Shown piece after piece: positions 45,205 to 55,917 of a stretch of DNA of 64,000 nt; within the stretch, counting starts at the first letter, position 1; the number at the start of each line of letters is the position of its first letter. The notes below the pieces were generated by a model. That model did not search any database, was not told the origin of the DNA, and worked only from the letters and a program-made list of their open reading frames with translations. This DNA comes from Xanthostigma xanthostigma (lineage: Eukaryota; Arthropoda; Insecta; Raphidioptera; Raphidiidae): contig OY754469.1 in assembly GCA_963575645.1 (NCBI GenBank), positions 20,354,001 through 20,418,000 on the forward strand, read 5' to 3'. Made by a program: the position numbers and the translations under genes.

Positions 45205-45565
45205 GTTTTTTTTTGCACACCCCTTCTAAATAACTGCTTTGTAGGCCTGTATAGCGGTGGTAAAATTATCCATTTTGCTCTAGTCCGTAAAGTAAAACAA
45301 AAAAAAAATGCGACTTACCAATCCAACAGTAGTTTTCAAAATCGACCTTTCAGTTACCGTTTAATTCTATAAGATGAAAATAGATACAATGCGACACAAA
45401 GCAGGCGTAGTTCTCGTAAAGAACTATGCAATTTGACCGCACACCCGTCAGATATAATATTATTAAGTCAAAATTCGCTGTTTCAAAGGAGGTACCTGCA
45501 AAAATGTAATTTGTGTTTCAAACGTAATGCTTTTATGACTCGTGTGATTGTTAAAACTCGCTGAC
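45205..45565. repeat. Dispersed family A, two pieces in opposite orientation
   Basis: 45205-45300 is the inverted copy of 37255-37360 (gcacaccccttctaaataac, tgtatagcggtggtaaa). 45475-45560 is a plus copy (cgtaatgcttttatgactcg, tgtgattgttaaaactcgc). Confidence 0.5.
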
Positions 45566-45829
45566 ACTCATTTTTTTATGATTTCACAACTCGCACATAA
45601 ATTAATGCATTATCTAAACCACCCTTTCGACCTGACTAGGTACAGTATTTTTAAGTTTCAAAGGATAATAACATTATATTTTCGACAATTAAAAATTAGA
45701 TCATTATCGTGCCCAGAATTTAATGATCATTATTATTACGACTGTAATCGGGTAACTTGTTGTCAGGTGCCGGTCGTCTGCCCTTTGAGTAAACGTACAC
45801 AGTGTAGGTACCTGTGTAGTGTGTATATA

Positions 45830-46765
45830 TGTTACCGGCAAAGCCCGTTACGCAGTCATACCTAGGTTTGTCTAGGCAAAGTCCGCATTGCCGGGCCACT
45901 TTAGGCTAAGTCGGAAATTAGTTGATATTTCCGACATTGCCTGCACTGTTGTAAGACAATCTTAGGTTTACCAAATATGTAGCAGGCAAACTCCGAAATA
46001 ACCTACCGCATTACTATCCTACCTACTGTCAATATTATACCTATGTACGAGTAAGAAGCACAGTTTGGGATAGAAAAAAAAACACTAATTTGTATTAATA
46101 ATTTGTTGCTTAGTGCTTTAATCATAATATCTCTTCCAGCATGACCACATTCCTTGTGAACATTATCTAGCACCTCAAACAATTCTTCATTGGGGACAAA
46201 GTATTTCACTTCAGTGACTTGCGCAGACAATGGCAAAATTAACTTTTTAATGCCCCCAACAAGTAACATATCGTAACGTTTGAGACGCCGGTATTGAAGA
46301 GTTGTTTTTTTGGCAACCTGCTTGGCTTCTTCAACTTCTTTAATTAATGCCTCGTAATTCTCTATCGATGGAATGTAAAAAGAATTTATTGGTTTCTGCA
46401 TACTCTCTAATTTCTCCAAAAATCTCGCCTTCATTTCACCCACGCCACTCATATTTACTTGCATAAGTCTTGTTGGTCACAAATCCAATAAAGATTAAAC
46501 CCAACTGAACACAACGACCGCTTAACCCAACTAAACACAAAAGTCAATGCAGAATGAGAATTCAGTGACGTCGCTTGGAATCGGAATATCAACTTATTTC
46601 GTAGTTTGCCTGCTACACATCTAGCAAACTTAAGATTGTCGTACCACAGTGTAGGTAATGTCCGAAATATCGAATAATTTCGGACTTTGCCTAAAGTGGC
46701 CCGACAATGCGGACTTTGCCTAGACAAACCTAGGTATGACTTCATAACGGACTTATCCGGTAACA
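45830..46765. mobile_element. TATA-flanked TGTTAC element with integrase-like gene, copy 5
   Basis: tgttaccggcaaagcccgtt at the left and aacggacttatccggtaaca at the right, TATA at 45826-45829 and 46766-46769. Arms of about 130 bp repeat aggcaaagtccg(c) and its complement. The interior encodes the frame at 46003-46464. The TG...CA termini, 4-bp duplication and KRBA2-like integrase N-terminal region together suggest a Ginger-type DNA transposon with an internal deletion. Confidence 0.8.
46003..46464 (-). CDS. Truncated KRBA2/Ginger-like integrase N-terminal region
   Basis: 153 codons, ATG start; the later Met at residue 5 or 11 could also be used. Residues 11-121 resemble the N-terminal part of KRAB-A domain-containing protein 2-like proteins, which derive from Ginger transposon integrases: EMKARFLEKLE, then YRRLKRYDMLLVGGIKKLI at 58-76, and YFVPNEELFEVLDNVHKECG at 88-107. 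H103 and H108 look like the first half of an integrase HHCC zinc-binding site; the two cysteines and the DDE core are absent because the similarity stops at about residue 121 and the last 32 residues are unrelated. Integrases of this type join transposon ends to target DNA. As it stands the product cannot be active; it marks the element family. Confidence 0.65.
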   Translation of the reverse strand: MQVNMSGVGEMKARFLEKLESMQKPINSFYIPSIENYEALIKEVEEAKQVAKKTTLQYRRLKRYDMLLVGGIKKLILPLSAQVTEVKYFVPNEELFEVLDNVHKECGHAGRDIMIKALSNKLLIQISVFFSIPNCASYSYIGIILTVGRIVMR

Positions 46766-46769
46766 TATA

Positions 46770-47165
46770 TATACACTCGTATATGCAATCATTTGTATGC
46801 TTTGAGGGACTATGCGTGTGGGGTGGACGCGCGTATTGATCCGGGGTACTAGGGTAGGCTGCAGACAGAGGACTCATAGACCGCCGTCTCTGCTCTGCTT
46901 TTGGTGCTCTGTGTTCTATTGAACTGAACCGGTGCTCGCGTTGTATTGTGGACAGAACTATACTAACAACCACTTTATACGCGCTTCAAGCTTGAAACTA
47001 CGCTCTCTCTCTTACTCTTCCGACACACTAAACTAAATAGGCAACCTGGCATATGGACTACCAGAAAATAACAAGTTATGATTAACCAAGTTTTTAAAGA
47101 GAGAGTTGTTTACTTTTTAACGGGCGCGACGTTAAATTTCACAGGCTTAACATTTAATTAAATGA
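46770..47165. other. No supported gene
   Basis: A 172-codon minus-strand frame (46455-46973) runs through the right arm of the transposon into this flank. Its transposon part is antisense-free arm sequence, and its N-terminal part has no motif. Treated as a chance frame. Confidence 0.5.
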
Positions 47166-47295
47166 CCTCGCACACATGGGAAAATGGATCTCGGTGAAAT
47201 TATTTCTAACTGGGGGGACTGGATCAATAATTAATTGATGCCGAAAAAAGTTTCCAATGCAACTTGAAATCCATTTTCCCATGTATTTGGTGCGG
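47166..47295. mobile_element. Short inverted-repeat MITE
   Basis: cgcacacatgggaaaatgga at the left is the complement of tccattttcccatgtatttg and gtgcgg at the right; about 130 bp. A second, partial copy is at 44865-44925. No target duplication assigned. Confidence 0.5.
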
Positions 47296-47299
47296 CACT

Positions 47300-48751
47300 G
47301 CGGGGTCCTTTAAGGATGAGTTTTCAGCAAATAAATAGAAGGCGAAATCACGAAAATTTAGTTGTCGAAACCATATAATATAGTTGTATGAAAATGGAGT
47401 ATTGGTGTCAACTGTCTATTTATAAATGAAAAGAGGTGTTGTTTTTCTACAAAAAAATAAAGAATAATTAAGAGCACTGATTGAAACAATGTAAAAAGCA
47501 ACAATTTTAGTCAATTCTTGCCACAAGTTTATTAATGAATGTACATTTCGGGAGCTAAACTGAATTTGATGATTTTCTGAAGATGTGAGCACAGCTACTG
47601 TTACATCCATTAATAAAATGGTTGTTTGCTATGCAAATAAATATTGACCCAGTTGCTCTAAAACTTAGCAAACTTATTAATTTAACTCTTTTTCAGCTAT
47701 ATATGTAGCTATGTGGTAGTCACTTTTCCTTTGTGATAAATTAAATAAGGAGCTGACCCCATCAATTTTGAGGTACCTCCAGATCAAACTCTCTTGCTCC
47801 AAACAAATCACATCTAACAAGTCGTTAGGAGTTTATTCTCCCTTTAATGCTTTTTTAGCATTGAATTATCATGGAAAGCACGGCACGAAGTATGCTGTAC
47901 TTTCCATTACGGACATTAACGCGAACGAAGCCGCGAGCAAAGCTAGTAAGTAACTTTGATCCCCAGACGTCATCGGATAGAAATGTTTCAAGATTTGCTC
48001 ATCACAGAGCATAGCTAACAGTGTGACTGCACACATTTTGTACATACTAAAATTTTTATGTCGCGAAAAAATAATAAAAACGATATTTTTGTGTCTGTTC
48101 TGGGAGTCATCGGTTAGGAATGTTACAGATCTGGGCATCCACGACGTACTTCTGTTGCTCGGAGTTTAATGTCGCAGGAGTTGGCCGCGCGTCAAAACGT
48201 CCGAACACTCAAAACGTCATTTCCTGCCGACAATACCTGAACTGTGTATCAATATGTTTCTATTTTTATTTATTTCACGTGGACTTCCTATAGTTATGCA
48301 TTTATTTATGGACTTATTATAGATCAGAGGTGTTCAAACTTTTTTTTTATTGTAAATATCTGATAAAAGTAACGTAAACATGGTAGTTTACGTTATTTTT
48401 TACAGATATTTACTTCGTTTTATATTCATTTGAACAAGCCAAACTGAATTTCTCATTAATTTTATATATTACGTAGTGATTTATGACTTTTTCTCCCAAA
48501 AAATAATTTCTCAGAGTGTATACCCTGCGTATAATGCTTACTTACGATTTACATATGTATGTTCGGAGCAGTTCCGATTAAACTCGATTTATATGCAAGC
48601 ATGCCAGAAAGAAGCGTTCATATTTGTTTCTTGATATTATATAAGTTATAATAATATAAAGTGATGACACATCTGTGGTCCAGAAACTTCAATTTCGGTT
48701 GAGTAGGACTGTTGAAAGAAAATCGTTGTTTTAAATATACAGATATCTATA
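47300..48751. other. No gene; hairpin at 48352-48412
   Basis: gtaaatatctg...gtaacgtaaac and gtttacgtta...cagatatttac form a 61-nt hairpin next to cagaggtgttcaaac, a hAT-like left terminus without a right partner. Open frames at 47416-47610, 47768-47953 and 47869-48138 are unsupported; the second ends in a Helitron-like gaagccgcgagcaaagctag tail. Confidence 0.45.
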
Positions 48752-49104
48752 TCTGTACTAATATATAAAGCTGAAGAGTTTGTTTGATTGAACGCGCTAA
48801 TCTCAGGAACTACTGGTTCGAATTGAAGAAAAAATTGTTGGATAGTCCATTTATCGAGGAAGGCTATAGACTATATAATATCACGTTACGATCAATAGGA
48901 GCGGAGCATCAATGAAAAATGTTGAAAAATATAACTCAAAATTTGCCCGTCCGACAAAAACTTTTGAACGGTAACTGAGTAACTCCGATCATCATGAAAT
49001 TTGGACACAACATTCATCTCGCTAAACTAAGATGAACGTGCGTACTCATGTCCCTCCCCCATTCGTTCTTTTGCAGCCGGGTGAAACCGGGCGGGACCTC
49101 TAGT
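48752..49104 (+). mobile_element. Helitron-like element, most complete copy of subfamily 1
   Basis: Starts tctgtactaatatataaagc, includes gaacgcgctaatctcagg, ccatttatcgaggaaggc and ctatagactatataatatca, and ends gggtgaaaccgggcggga, cctctagt. It serves as the uninterrupted reference for the copy at 1369-1984. Confidence 0.75.
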
Positions 49105-49859
49105 CGTATATATAAGTGCAGAAAGGAAAAGTTGTGGTATCGATTTGAGTGTGTTAATTCGCACACATTGAGGGGAAGTGCACAATATATGTTTCATCAA
49201 GTTGTGTACGATTTAACACATGAAAAATCGATTCAGGAGAAATCCATATATGTGTAATGACTAAAAAACTCAATAAAGTTCAAATTTAAAATGATTTACG
49301 GTCGAATTTCGGTCACTTGGCGACCACTAGTATGAATAAATAAGTTATATTAAAATAAAATTGGTATAGAAAATCCTAAACTGTAAATTTGTTTCGTCTA
49401 ATAAATTTCGTATAGGGACGTTTCCTGTCAAATTTAATTTTCTTGGTAAATGAATCATACTGTTGATCGTAGATCACATCGATTGATCATTTATTTATAA
49501 TATGCTGTGTAGTTGTAACTCGAACTATAAATAATCGACAGTCGAATTAAACAAAAATTTTCATAGAAAATTGCGTGAGATAAATCACACGAATTTTTCA
49601 TACTTGGAAATTTTCTACCATTCCGTCATTGAAAACAGATCTGCATACGTATTCAGTTATCATTTTGAAGAAAGTTTCATAATTTTATAACTAAACAAGC
49701 CGTAGGTCGTTCATTGGAAGTGCGACCCTTGAGAATCACACGATCAACATCCCAGTAAGATCAATATTAAATGTGTAATGTACAAAGACCGGAGAAATAT
49801 TTTTCAAAAAAAATTTTAAAAACACTTTTTTGAAGTTTTTTGTTAAAACAAAAAAACAA
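49105..49859. other. No gene or recognised element
   Basis: AT-rich spacer; short frame at 49048-49257 overlaps the Helitron-like terminus and is a shadow. Confidence 0.5.
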
Positions 49860-50165
49860 ATAATGAACGGCTGGACCTATTTTGGTCAAGTTTCTCTCGG
49901 ACCATACTGACGTTAATAAGCTCCGATTAGTACACTAACAAAAAACGACTGCACCGATTTTTAATAAATTTCTTTTGGATCATACAGATCTTAATACGCT
50001 TCGATTGGCACCATAACGAAGTCGAGATAATTTTTTATTCACGAGATATTGTGCAAAGTGTACATTTTTTATGTTTTTTTGATTAAATAAAGAACGACTA
50101 GACTGATTTTGAAAAAAAATTGTTAGATTAGCACCCTAACGTAGTTAATATTATTTTTTATTGTC
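49860..50165. repeat. Three degenerate direct repeats of about 110 bp
   Basis: Each unit has (a/g)acgact(g/a)... gattt, then ggatcata, (a)cgttaatacgct and ttagcacc(c)taacg, ending in a gtcgagat word. Divergence is high. It resembles tandem decay of an interspersed repeat tail. Confidence 0.4.
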
Positions 50166-52107
50166 GAGATTTCGCTCAGAGAGAAGTAACCACGTAGGTA
50201 TATAGAAAGTAGAAACATTATAAACACACACTGCACATACCTACATTTTTTCGAAAATAATGAAATAATAGTGTAGTGACCTTGAAATATAAATCTTTGT
50301 TAAAATTTTTGGTAGCGATTTTCGCACAATAACAATATATAATGTGAAATTAAAAACAACAATTTAGTCAGTTTTTAATCACAATAATTTTATTATTGAA
50401 TGTATACATAATACATTGTACATTTTCAAAACATTCGACAAAAATTAAACATTCGGTAAACAATTATAAATGATTCATTCATTTGCTTATTTAATTTTAA
50501 TTTAGTTTAGTTTTTCTGCATGGAAGCATTGCTTTCGAAATGTACTTTTAGTAGGTAATTAAAATGTTTGTGGTTAGTAACAGACAACATTGTTGTTTGT
50601 ATTATAGTTTCCAACAATGCTCTTAGTATTTTATGATTTTATATTTGTTTCTCTATAGCCAACTAGTAAACGCTAATTACCTCTGTACTAGTCGAGCTGC
50701 ACGTATTCTGTACAAAAAAAATATATTCTGTATGCCGCACTCGATTATAGAGATTTAATATAATATTAAAAAATAGTTCAAAAAAATTTCTGTGACTGGC
50801 ATTTTGTGTGATCATGACTAGTGTTTGTGTGATTACTGGCCACTACTGAAACTGCTGAATTTATAATTCCCATATTGTAAAAACAGTAAAATGCTTTTAT
50901 GTAAATTAATTATTTCTGTGATTGTGTAAATGAATTTCAATTAATTAAATAATATGTTAGTATCCGTAATATTTATTTGTAATGCTATAACGACTAAATT
51001 AAATTGTATCTTCATTCAATTTAATCCAGAATATGCAGATAAAATAAAACTAAAAGAATTTGTTATATAATTGGAATAAATTTTTATAATTAATACTGTA
51101 TTTGGATTTGTGACGTTCAGAAATGCAGTTGAATATTTTAACACGCTAGTTTAGAAACTGATTTTATGGTTATTAGTGATAATAATAAGTATAGTTAGGT
51201 ACTTTTTTTTTGTTGTGTTTTATGTTCGAAATAATAGAACTGTGATTATATATAAAAAAATAGAACCGCGTTCAAAAAATCCACTAAAAAGAGAATATAT
51301 TTTAAATGTATACTTTCATTAAATTGACACCGATCTAAAAATTTGATTATTTTCTCATTTAAGGTGATGTTTTGAATGCGTTTTTTATAGAATAAACGTT
51401 TAATTTTCATTTTTAGCGACTTCGCACTACGTAGGTTGTAGGTTATTCTTCTTCCTTGATATTTGATTATAATGCTAATAAACTAGAAAAAATCCACTAT
51501 TGAGCGATTTCGATGGTTCTTTTATAGTAAGTTAAGTTGATAATTGCGTAACTTGATGTAAAAATAATCGCCAAAATCGGTTTACTAGTTTTGGGGATAT
51601 AGTAGGACACACGAAACTTGGAATCTTTGCTATAGAAGCTCACACAAACTAACATTTAAATATGAATATCTAACAATCATACCCACGTGTTGAAGTCGGT
51701 CAAGCACACTACTTATTCATTTTTGTTACAAATATATTGTGGTTGGATATTTTCCTTGAACGGACAAAAATTTGGCACTTTATCCTTTGGATGTACACAT
51801 TTCTTCTTGTACCAGAGATAATTAAATATCTCTGGTAGGTACTACCTGCCTCTATCACTGATTTTGTGTATAAATGCGCCTTCCCGATTGAATTGCTAAA
51901 GAATGAAGACAGATGTCATCACTTATCATCAATTTCTCGGCTGAAAAATAACAAATTACATTTCGAATAACATTTGTAGTTGTGCCTATATTTGGTTTAT
52001 GTGAATCATTTGTTGAATGCAATCACGCAAGTGTTGATAAGTAATTAAAAACATTCAACGGCTAATTACATTAAATTAAATCGTAGGTATGTTGTCACTT
52101 CTAGATA
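50166..52107. other. No gene or recognised element over 1.9 kb
   Basis: Strongly AT-rich, no domain-bearing frame, no long inverted or tandem repeat found by reading. Confidence 0.5.
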
Positions 52108-52529
52108 TTACCGTTCTAACCCAAAAGTGGACAATTATACTATTTTTGGTTAAAAATCACTTTTTGTTTTGAGGTCCCCCGAAGCCAAAGAACATATTTT
52201 TGGAAAAACTTTGAGTGTCTGTTTGTCTGTGAACACGATACAGATCAAACGGATGGACGGATTGAAACCAAATTGTGGGAGGATATTTATTATGTAAATA
52301 TGAAGAGTCCTATTGTTTCGGCGCAAGCGTAAAATAGATATATGCTATAACGGTGTTTTTTATATAATAATGGTATACTTTTCATAACGGTTTGTTATTC
52401 TATTTATTTTGTCAAAAAGTTTTGTAAAAACATTTTTTTCTAAACTTTATAGTTTCGGAAATATATAGAAAATTTAAAAAATCAGCTGTTCTTTAGTTCA
52501 GTAGATCTGTCAGAAATAAACTAGTTAAG
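52108..52529 (+). mobile_element. Dispersed repeat family F, copy 3
   Basis: accgttctaacccaaaagtg to cagaaataaactagttaag, collinear with 20413-20858; the gcgcaagcg module is at about 52320. Possibly full length for this variant. Confidence 0.65.
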
Positions 52530-52544
52530 CATGCTTTGATTAAT

Positions 52545-52645
52545 TTTTACGTGGCTAGTATCATATATACAGCCTAAAGCTCCACTTCTTTTGTCACTAC
52601 CGTGTTTCATCACAATCGCATGCGAAGCCGCGAGGAGCAGCTAGT
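52545..52645 (+). mobile_element. Helitron-like 3' terminus fragment
   Basis: Ends gcatgcgaagccgcgaggag, cagctagt, a GC-rich palindromic end typical of Helitron-like repeats. The 5' part is not recognisable. Confidence 0.45.
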
Positions 52646-52659
52646 TTGTAAATCAGAAA

Positions 52660-52870
52660 TAAATCGGTCAAGTGCAAGCTCTATACTGGTACAATTAGTG
52701 TTCCGTGTCATCAGCCCCCCGTTTGTGGGTTCTATAGCCAGATTTTGGTTCTGCAGTTATGAAGAAATAAACAATTAAATGGTTTTTAACAATTGATCGT
52801 GCTAGTATTTTTCGGACTTCGAAATGATTCCATAAGTGTTCCGTTCTGCATGGAACACTAAAAATTGTAA
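52660..52870. repeat. Interspersed repeat with gttccg-type ends
   Basis: ggtcaagtgcaagctctata and gtgttccgtgtcatcag at the left, and gtgttccgttctgcatggaa, cactaaaaat at the right. The latter recurs at 29715-29735. Family unknown. Confidence 0.4.
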
Positions 52871-53270
52871 TAATTAGGTACCTACATGACATTGGTTTAC
52901 TATCAAAATAATTGTGCTACACCTAGCATCATTGGTATGTTTTGTGAATTAATACCTGTTATATTGAACATAATATCTTCATGTTAATTCGAAGACGATA
53001 TCTACGTATCAAATGGTATACAATGGGTCTATTACCAATATTATTACTCCTACAATAGAGCCCAGATTACCGTACATCAAAGGGAACAGCTAGGTCAAGT
53101 ACTAGTTCACATATTGTCAGCTTATTATTTTTAATAATTCTAAGTACACTGAATATCTATCTGATACTTTCACCAGTTCTCAAAATACAACCTGAAACGA
53201 TGCGTATAATAGATAACGGATAACGGATTAATACAAAGTGTTTCTGAACAAATTTTCTTCATTACTTAAA
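52871..53270. other. No gene or recognised element
   Basis: AT-rich spacer. Confidence 0.5.
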
Positions 53271-53540
53271 CCTCCACTAGTGGAGAATGGTACTAATTGA
53301 GATCAAAATTCACTTTTCAAAATATTACAATATTTTTCGTTTTAAGGTTCCGCAAGTGCAAAAACATGTTTATGAGCACAATAGCAAATATAATATTTAA
53401 TACTATATAAGCCGTTGCTGGCAACACCACACGCGTTAACAGAAATTTTATTTCCGTTATTATATGTCAAATGTCAATATTTTTAACGTTGCACAATGAT
53501 CCTGTCGCCTATTTGGCTGTAATTTTTTAGTCTAAAATGC
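53271..53540 (+). mobile_element. Dispersed repeat family F, partial copy, with recurrent motif
   Basis: cctccactagtggagaatgg, gatcaaaattcacttttc and tttttcgttttaaggttccg match the start of family F. At 53465-53530 the degraded 'atgtcaatatttttaacgtt ... atttggctg' motif follows. No coding frame. Confidence 0.5.
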
Positions 53541-53870
53541 TATATTGTACCTACTAGTATTTATTAAAAAAACTGATTGTTGTTTTTTTTATTTTGCACC
53601 CTCTATATTGATATTAGTTATGACAGACTGTTAGAGAAAGACAACCACATATGCATTATAATGAATGAATGTACGTGCATGACAAGGAGGGAAATAGTCA
53701 TTGAAAGGTGGCCAACGCAAATACGAACATATATATGTAGATTGTCGATGTCGTGACTTGGTTGGTACTATCACCTGTCCAGAGTAAATTTAAATGTTTT
53801 CTACAAATTAGATGTTATAAATGTCCAAATAAAAAGTTTTAGTATGGAATAACTTATTTGAATGTTGTGA
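53541..53870. other. No gene or recognised element
   Basis: AT-rich spacer preceding a hAT element. Confidence 0.5.
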
Positions 53871-53878
53871 TTAAAGAT

Positions 53879-54431
53879 CAGCGTTGCCAGTTTTTTTTTG
53901 CCAAGTCGGGATTTTGGAACTCTTTGAGTGAAAACAGCGGGATTCTTTCGTCGAAAGCGGGACATAGTAAAAAAACGTATATAATCAGAAGTTTTCAAAT
54001 ACCTATTTATCTTTTTATTTGAATTAAAATTACGTTTACGTGACAATAGATAGCAAAAATAGCCATAGAAAATGTATTTTAATAAAAATATAATTATTTA
54101 AATCAGATTTACCCTATCGTTAAATAGTTGAGTCTTATTCAGAATAAAAAAAAAAAAACAAATCAAAATCAAAAAAGTTTTATTCATTAGAAAAATATGG
54201 CGCTTCAAACAATAGTCTGCAGAGTGAGTGTTACAAATTGCAACTTACAATACGAGAATAATTATTTATAAGAATTACTTATTCATGATATTTCTGTGAA
54301 GATTTAACTTCTTTTAAAGTTATCCCCGAGTTATCGCCGAAAAGCGGGACTAAGCCTGTCCTGCGCGGGACATTTAATTTTGATTAAAAAATCGGGATGT
54401 TCCGCCAAAATCGGGACGTCTGGCAACGCTG
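53879..54431. mobile_element. hAT-type element
   Basis: cagcgttgccag at the left and ctggcaacgctg at the right are a perfect 12-bp inverted repeat. Flanks ttaaagat (53871-53878) and ttagagat (54432-54439) match at 7 of 8. gcgggac and cgggat blocks lie near both ends. The 81-codon minus-strand frame inside has no motif. Confidence 0.85.
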
Positions 54432-54439
54432 TTAGAGAT

Positions 54440-54916
54440 ACACATATTATAATGGATGAAAATTCAAGAGAATTTGGCAAAATTTATGTTCGTCACAGTG
54501 GTTAACGAGGCCATTTTTGTGTACGTTGTTTTCATTTAAATGTTTTTATTTCAATCCTTTCTTCATTGGCAAACATTTTAATTTGGAAAATGGCAGTAAA
54601 CTACCACTTTCGTTCGAAATTATCGAAAGAAATATTCAGTGGCGGATTTGCAGTCTTGGCCGCCCTAGGCCTGAGGCCAAGTAGTAAGTACCAGCCGCCC
54701 CTTTCTCAGCACCCATCATATTATAGACTACATAATGAATTTGCTTTATTGCCAACTTTTATCGAAATCACTTCAGATATTTAGTTAACTATAATAGCTG
54801 CTAGTTTGTAATATTCTCCGAGGTTTCAGGGATAATTGCACTATATAATATATTATCAACAAATATGACGTAAAATCATCTTAGAAGAGCGTTATGTGAC
54901 TTAAACTCAAATTTAT
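54440..54916. other. No gene; solo hAT-like terminus at about 54640
   Basis: cagtggcggatttgcagtc followed by ggccgccctaggc looks like one hAT end, but no right partner was found. Confidence 0.45.
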
Positions 54917-55590
54917 AAAAAAAATTGGTTGTCTGTAAAGTCGGTTTACGGACGATAGTTTTACGTGATAACGTATTCCGTAATACATAACCTAAACCTC
55001 CCAAAATTTGGTTTCAATCCGCTTATCCTTGGTGTCGGAATGATAAGAAATGTCAAAAGTGACGTTTGCAACTTACAAAGTATTATGTTCTAATAATAAT
55101 TAGTTATTCCCATACTTAACTTAGAAGGCGTTGCATTTGACAATATACTAATGTCAAAAAATTGAATTGAACATTAGAAATGCAGCCGTTTTCATGTTAA
55201 GACAAGACATACGTTTGCTTCTAATTTCCATGTACGGCAAACAAAGACGACCGACCGCGTCGCGCCATGCATTAGACAACATTGCATTTATACAGCTATT
55301 TTTCTATATAAATTTGTATAACATATTTTTCTATATAAATTTGTATAAAAAAACTGTTTAGGCAAATTCTGTTATACGAAATCTATGTAAAATGTTCTCC
55401 TCTTTCGTTTAAGACTGGTTTCAAACCGATCTGATTTAAATTGAGCGAGAAATTAGCAAAAAGCACGCACAGGGTCAGGCGGAACGTTACGCGTTATGCG
55501 TTACGCGTTACACTTTTTCGTACATGCAGCCGGTGTTTTATCAATTTATAATATTGGTGATTCATCAATTTATAAGACGTTATCACGTCA
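54917..55590. mobile_element. Inverted-repeat element interrupted by a family F cassette
   Basis: The outer parts (54917-54980 and 55472-55590) match the uninterrupted element at 15957-16119: gtcggtttacggacgatagt, ttacgtgataacgtattccg, then ggtcaggcggaacgt to acgttatcacgtcaaaag. This copy also has gttacgcgtt and caatttataa duplications in its right part. Confidence 0.7.
54981..55471 (-). mobile_element. Family F cassette (inverted relative of 62826-63300)
   Basis: cctcccaaaatttggtttca at the left, then text matching the complement of 62826-63240 over about 430 bp, including aggcgttgcatttgac, acaagacatacg, cgaccgaccgcg and tcgtttaagact. Shows that the 62826 block and family F are one unit. 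A 26-bp local duplication (ttttctatataaatttgtat at about 55300 and 55327) is private to this copy. Confidence 0.7.
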
Positions 55591-55917
55591 AAAGTCCTCG
55601 ACAATAGCTCAACATTGTTGCTTTTAATAAGTTGTCTGTTATTTAAATATTGATCTAAATTAGATATTCCGATCGCTTTTTAGGAAGATTATTGTTATAC
55701 GATGCTGTGCCATACACCATAATGTGTTTTGTTTGCAAAATTGGTCTCCACGAGAAGAGTATTTATTTTAACGCGATATTTATCGCTTTAAAATAATTGC
55801 GCTTTTCGTGGAGACTAATTTTACTGACTATAAAATAAAATATGAATATATTTATACTAATATAAAGAGGTAAAGTTTGTATTAAGTTTGAATGTAGGAG
55901 GTAATTTTTTACCAATA

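Noticed and set aside
46455..46973. 172-codon minus-strand open frame
   Set aside because: It starts in unrecognised flank and runs through the right arm of the TATA-flanked transposon; no motif, and the arm part is palindromic DNA.
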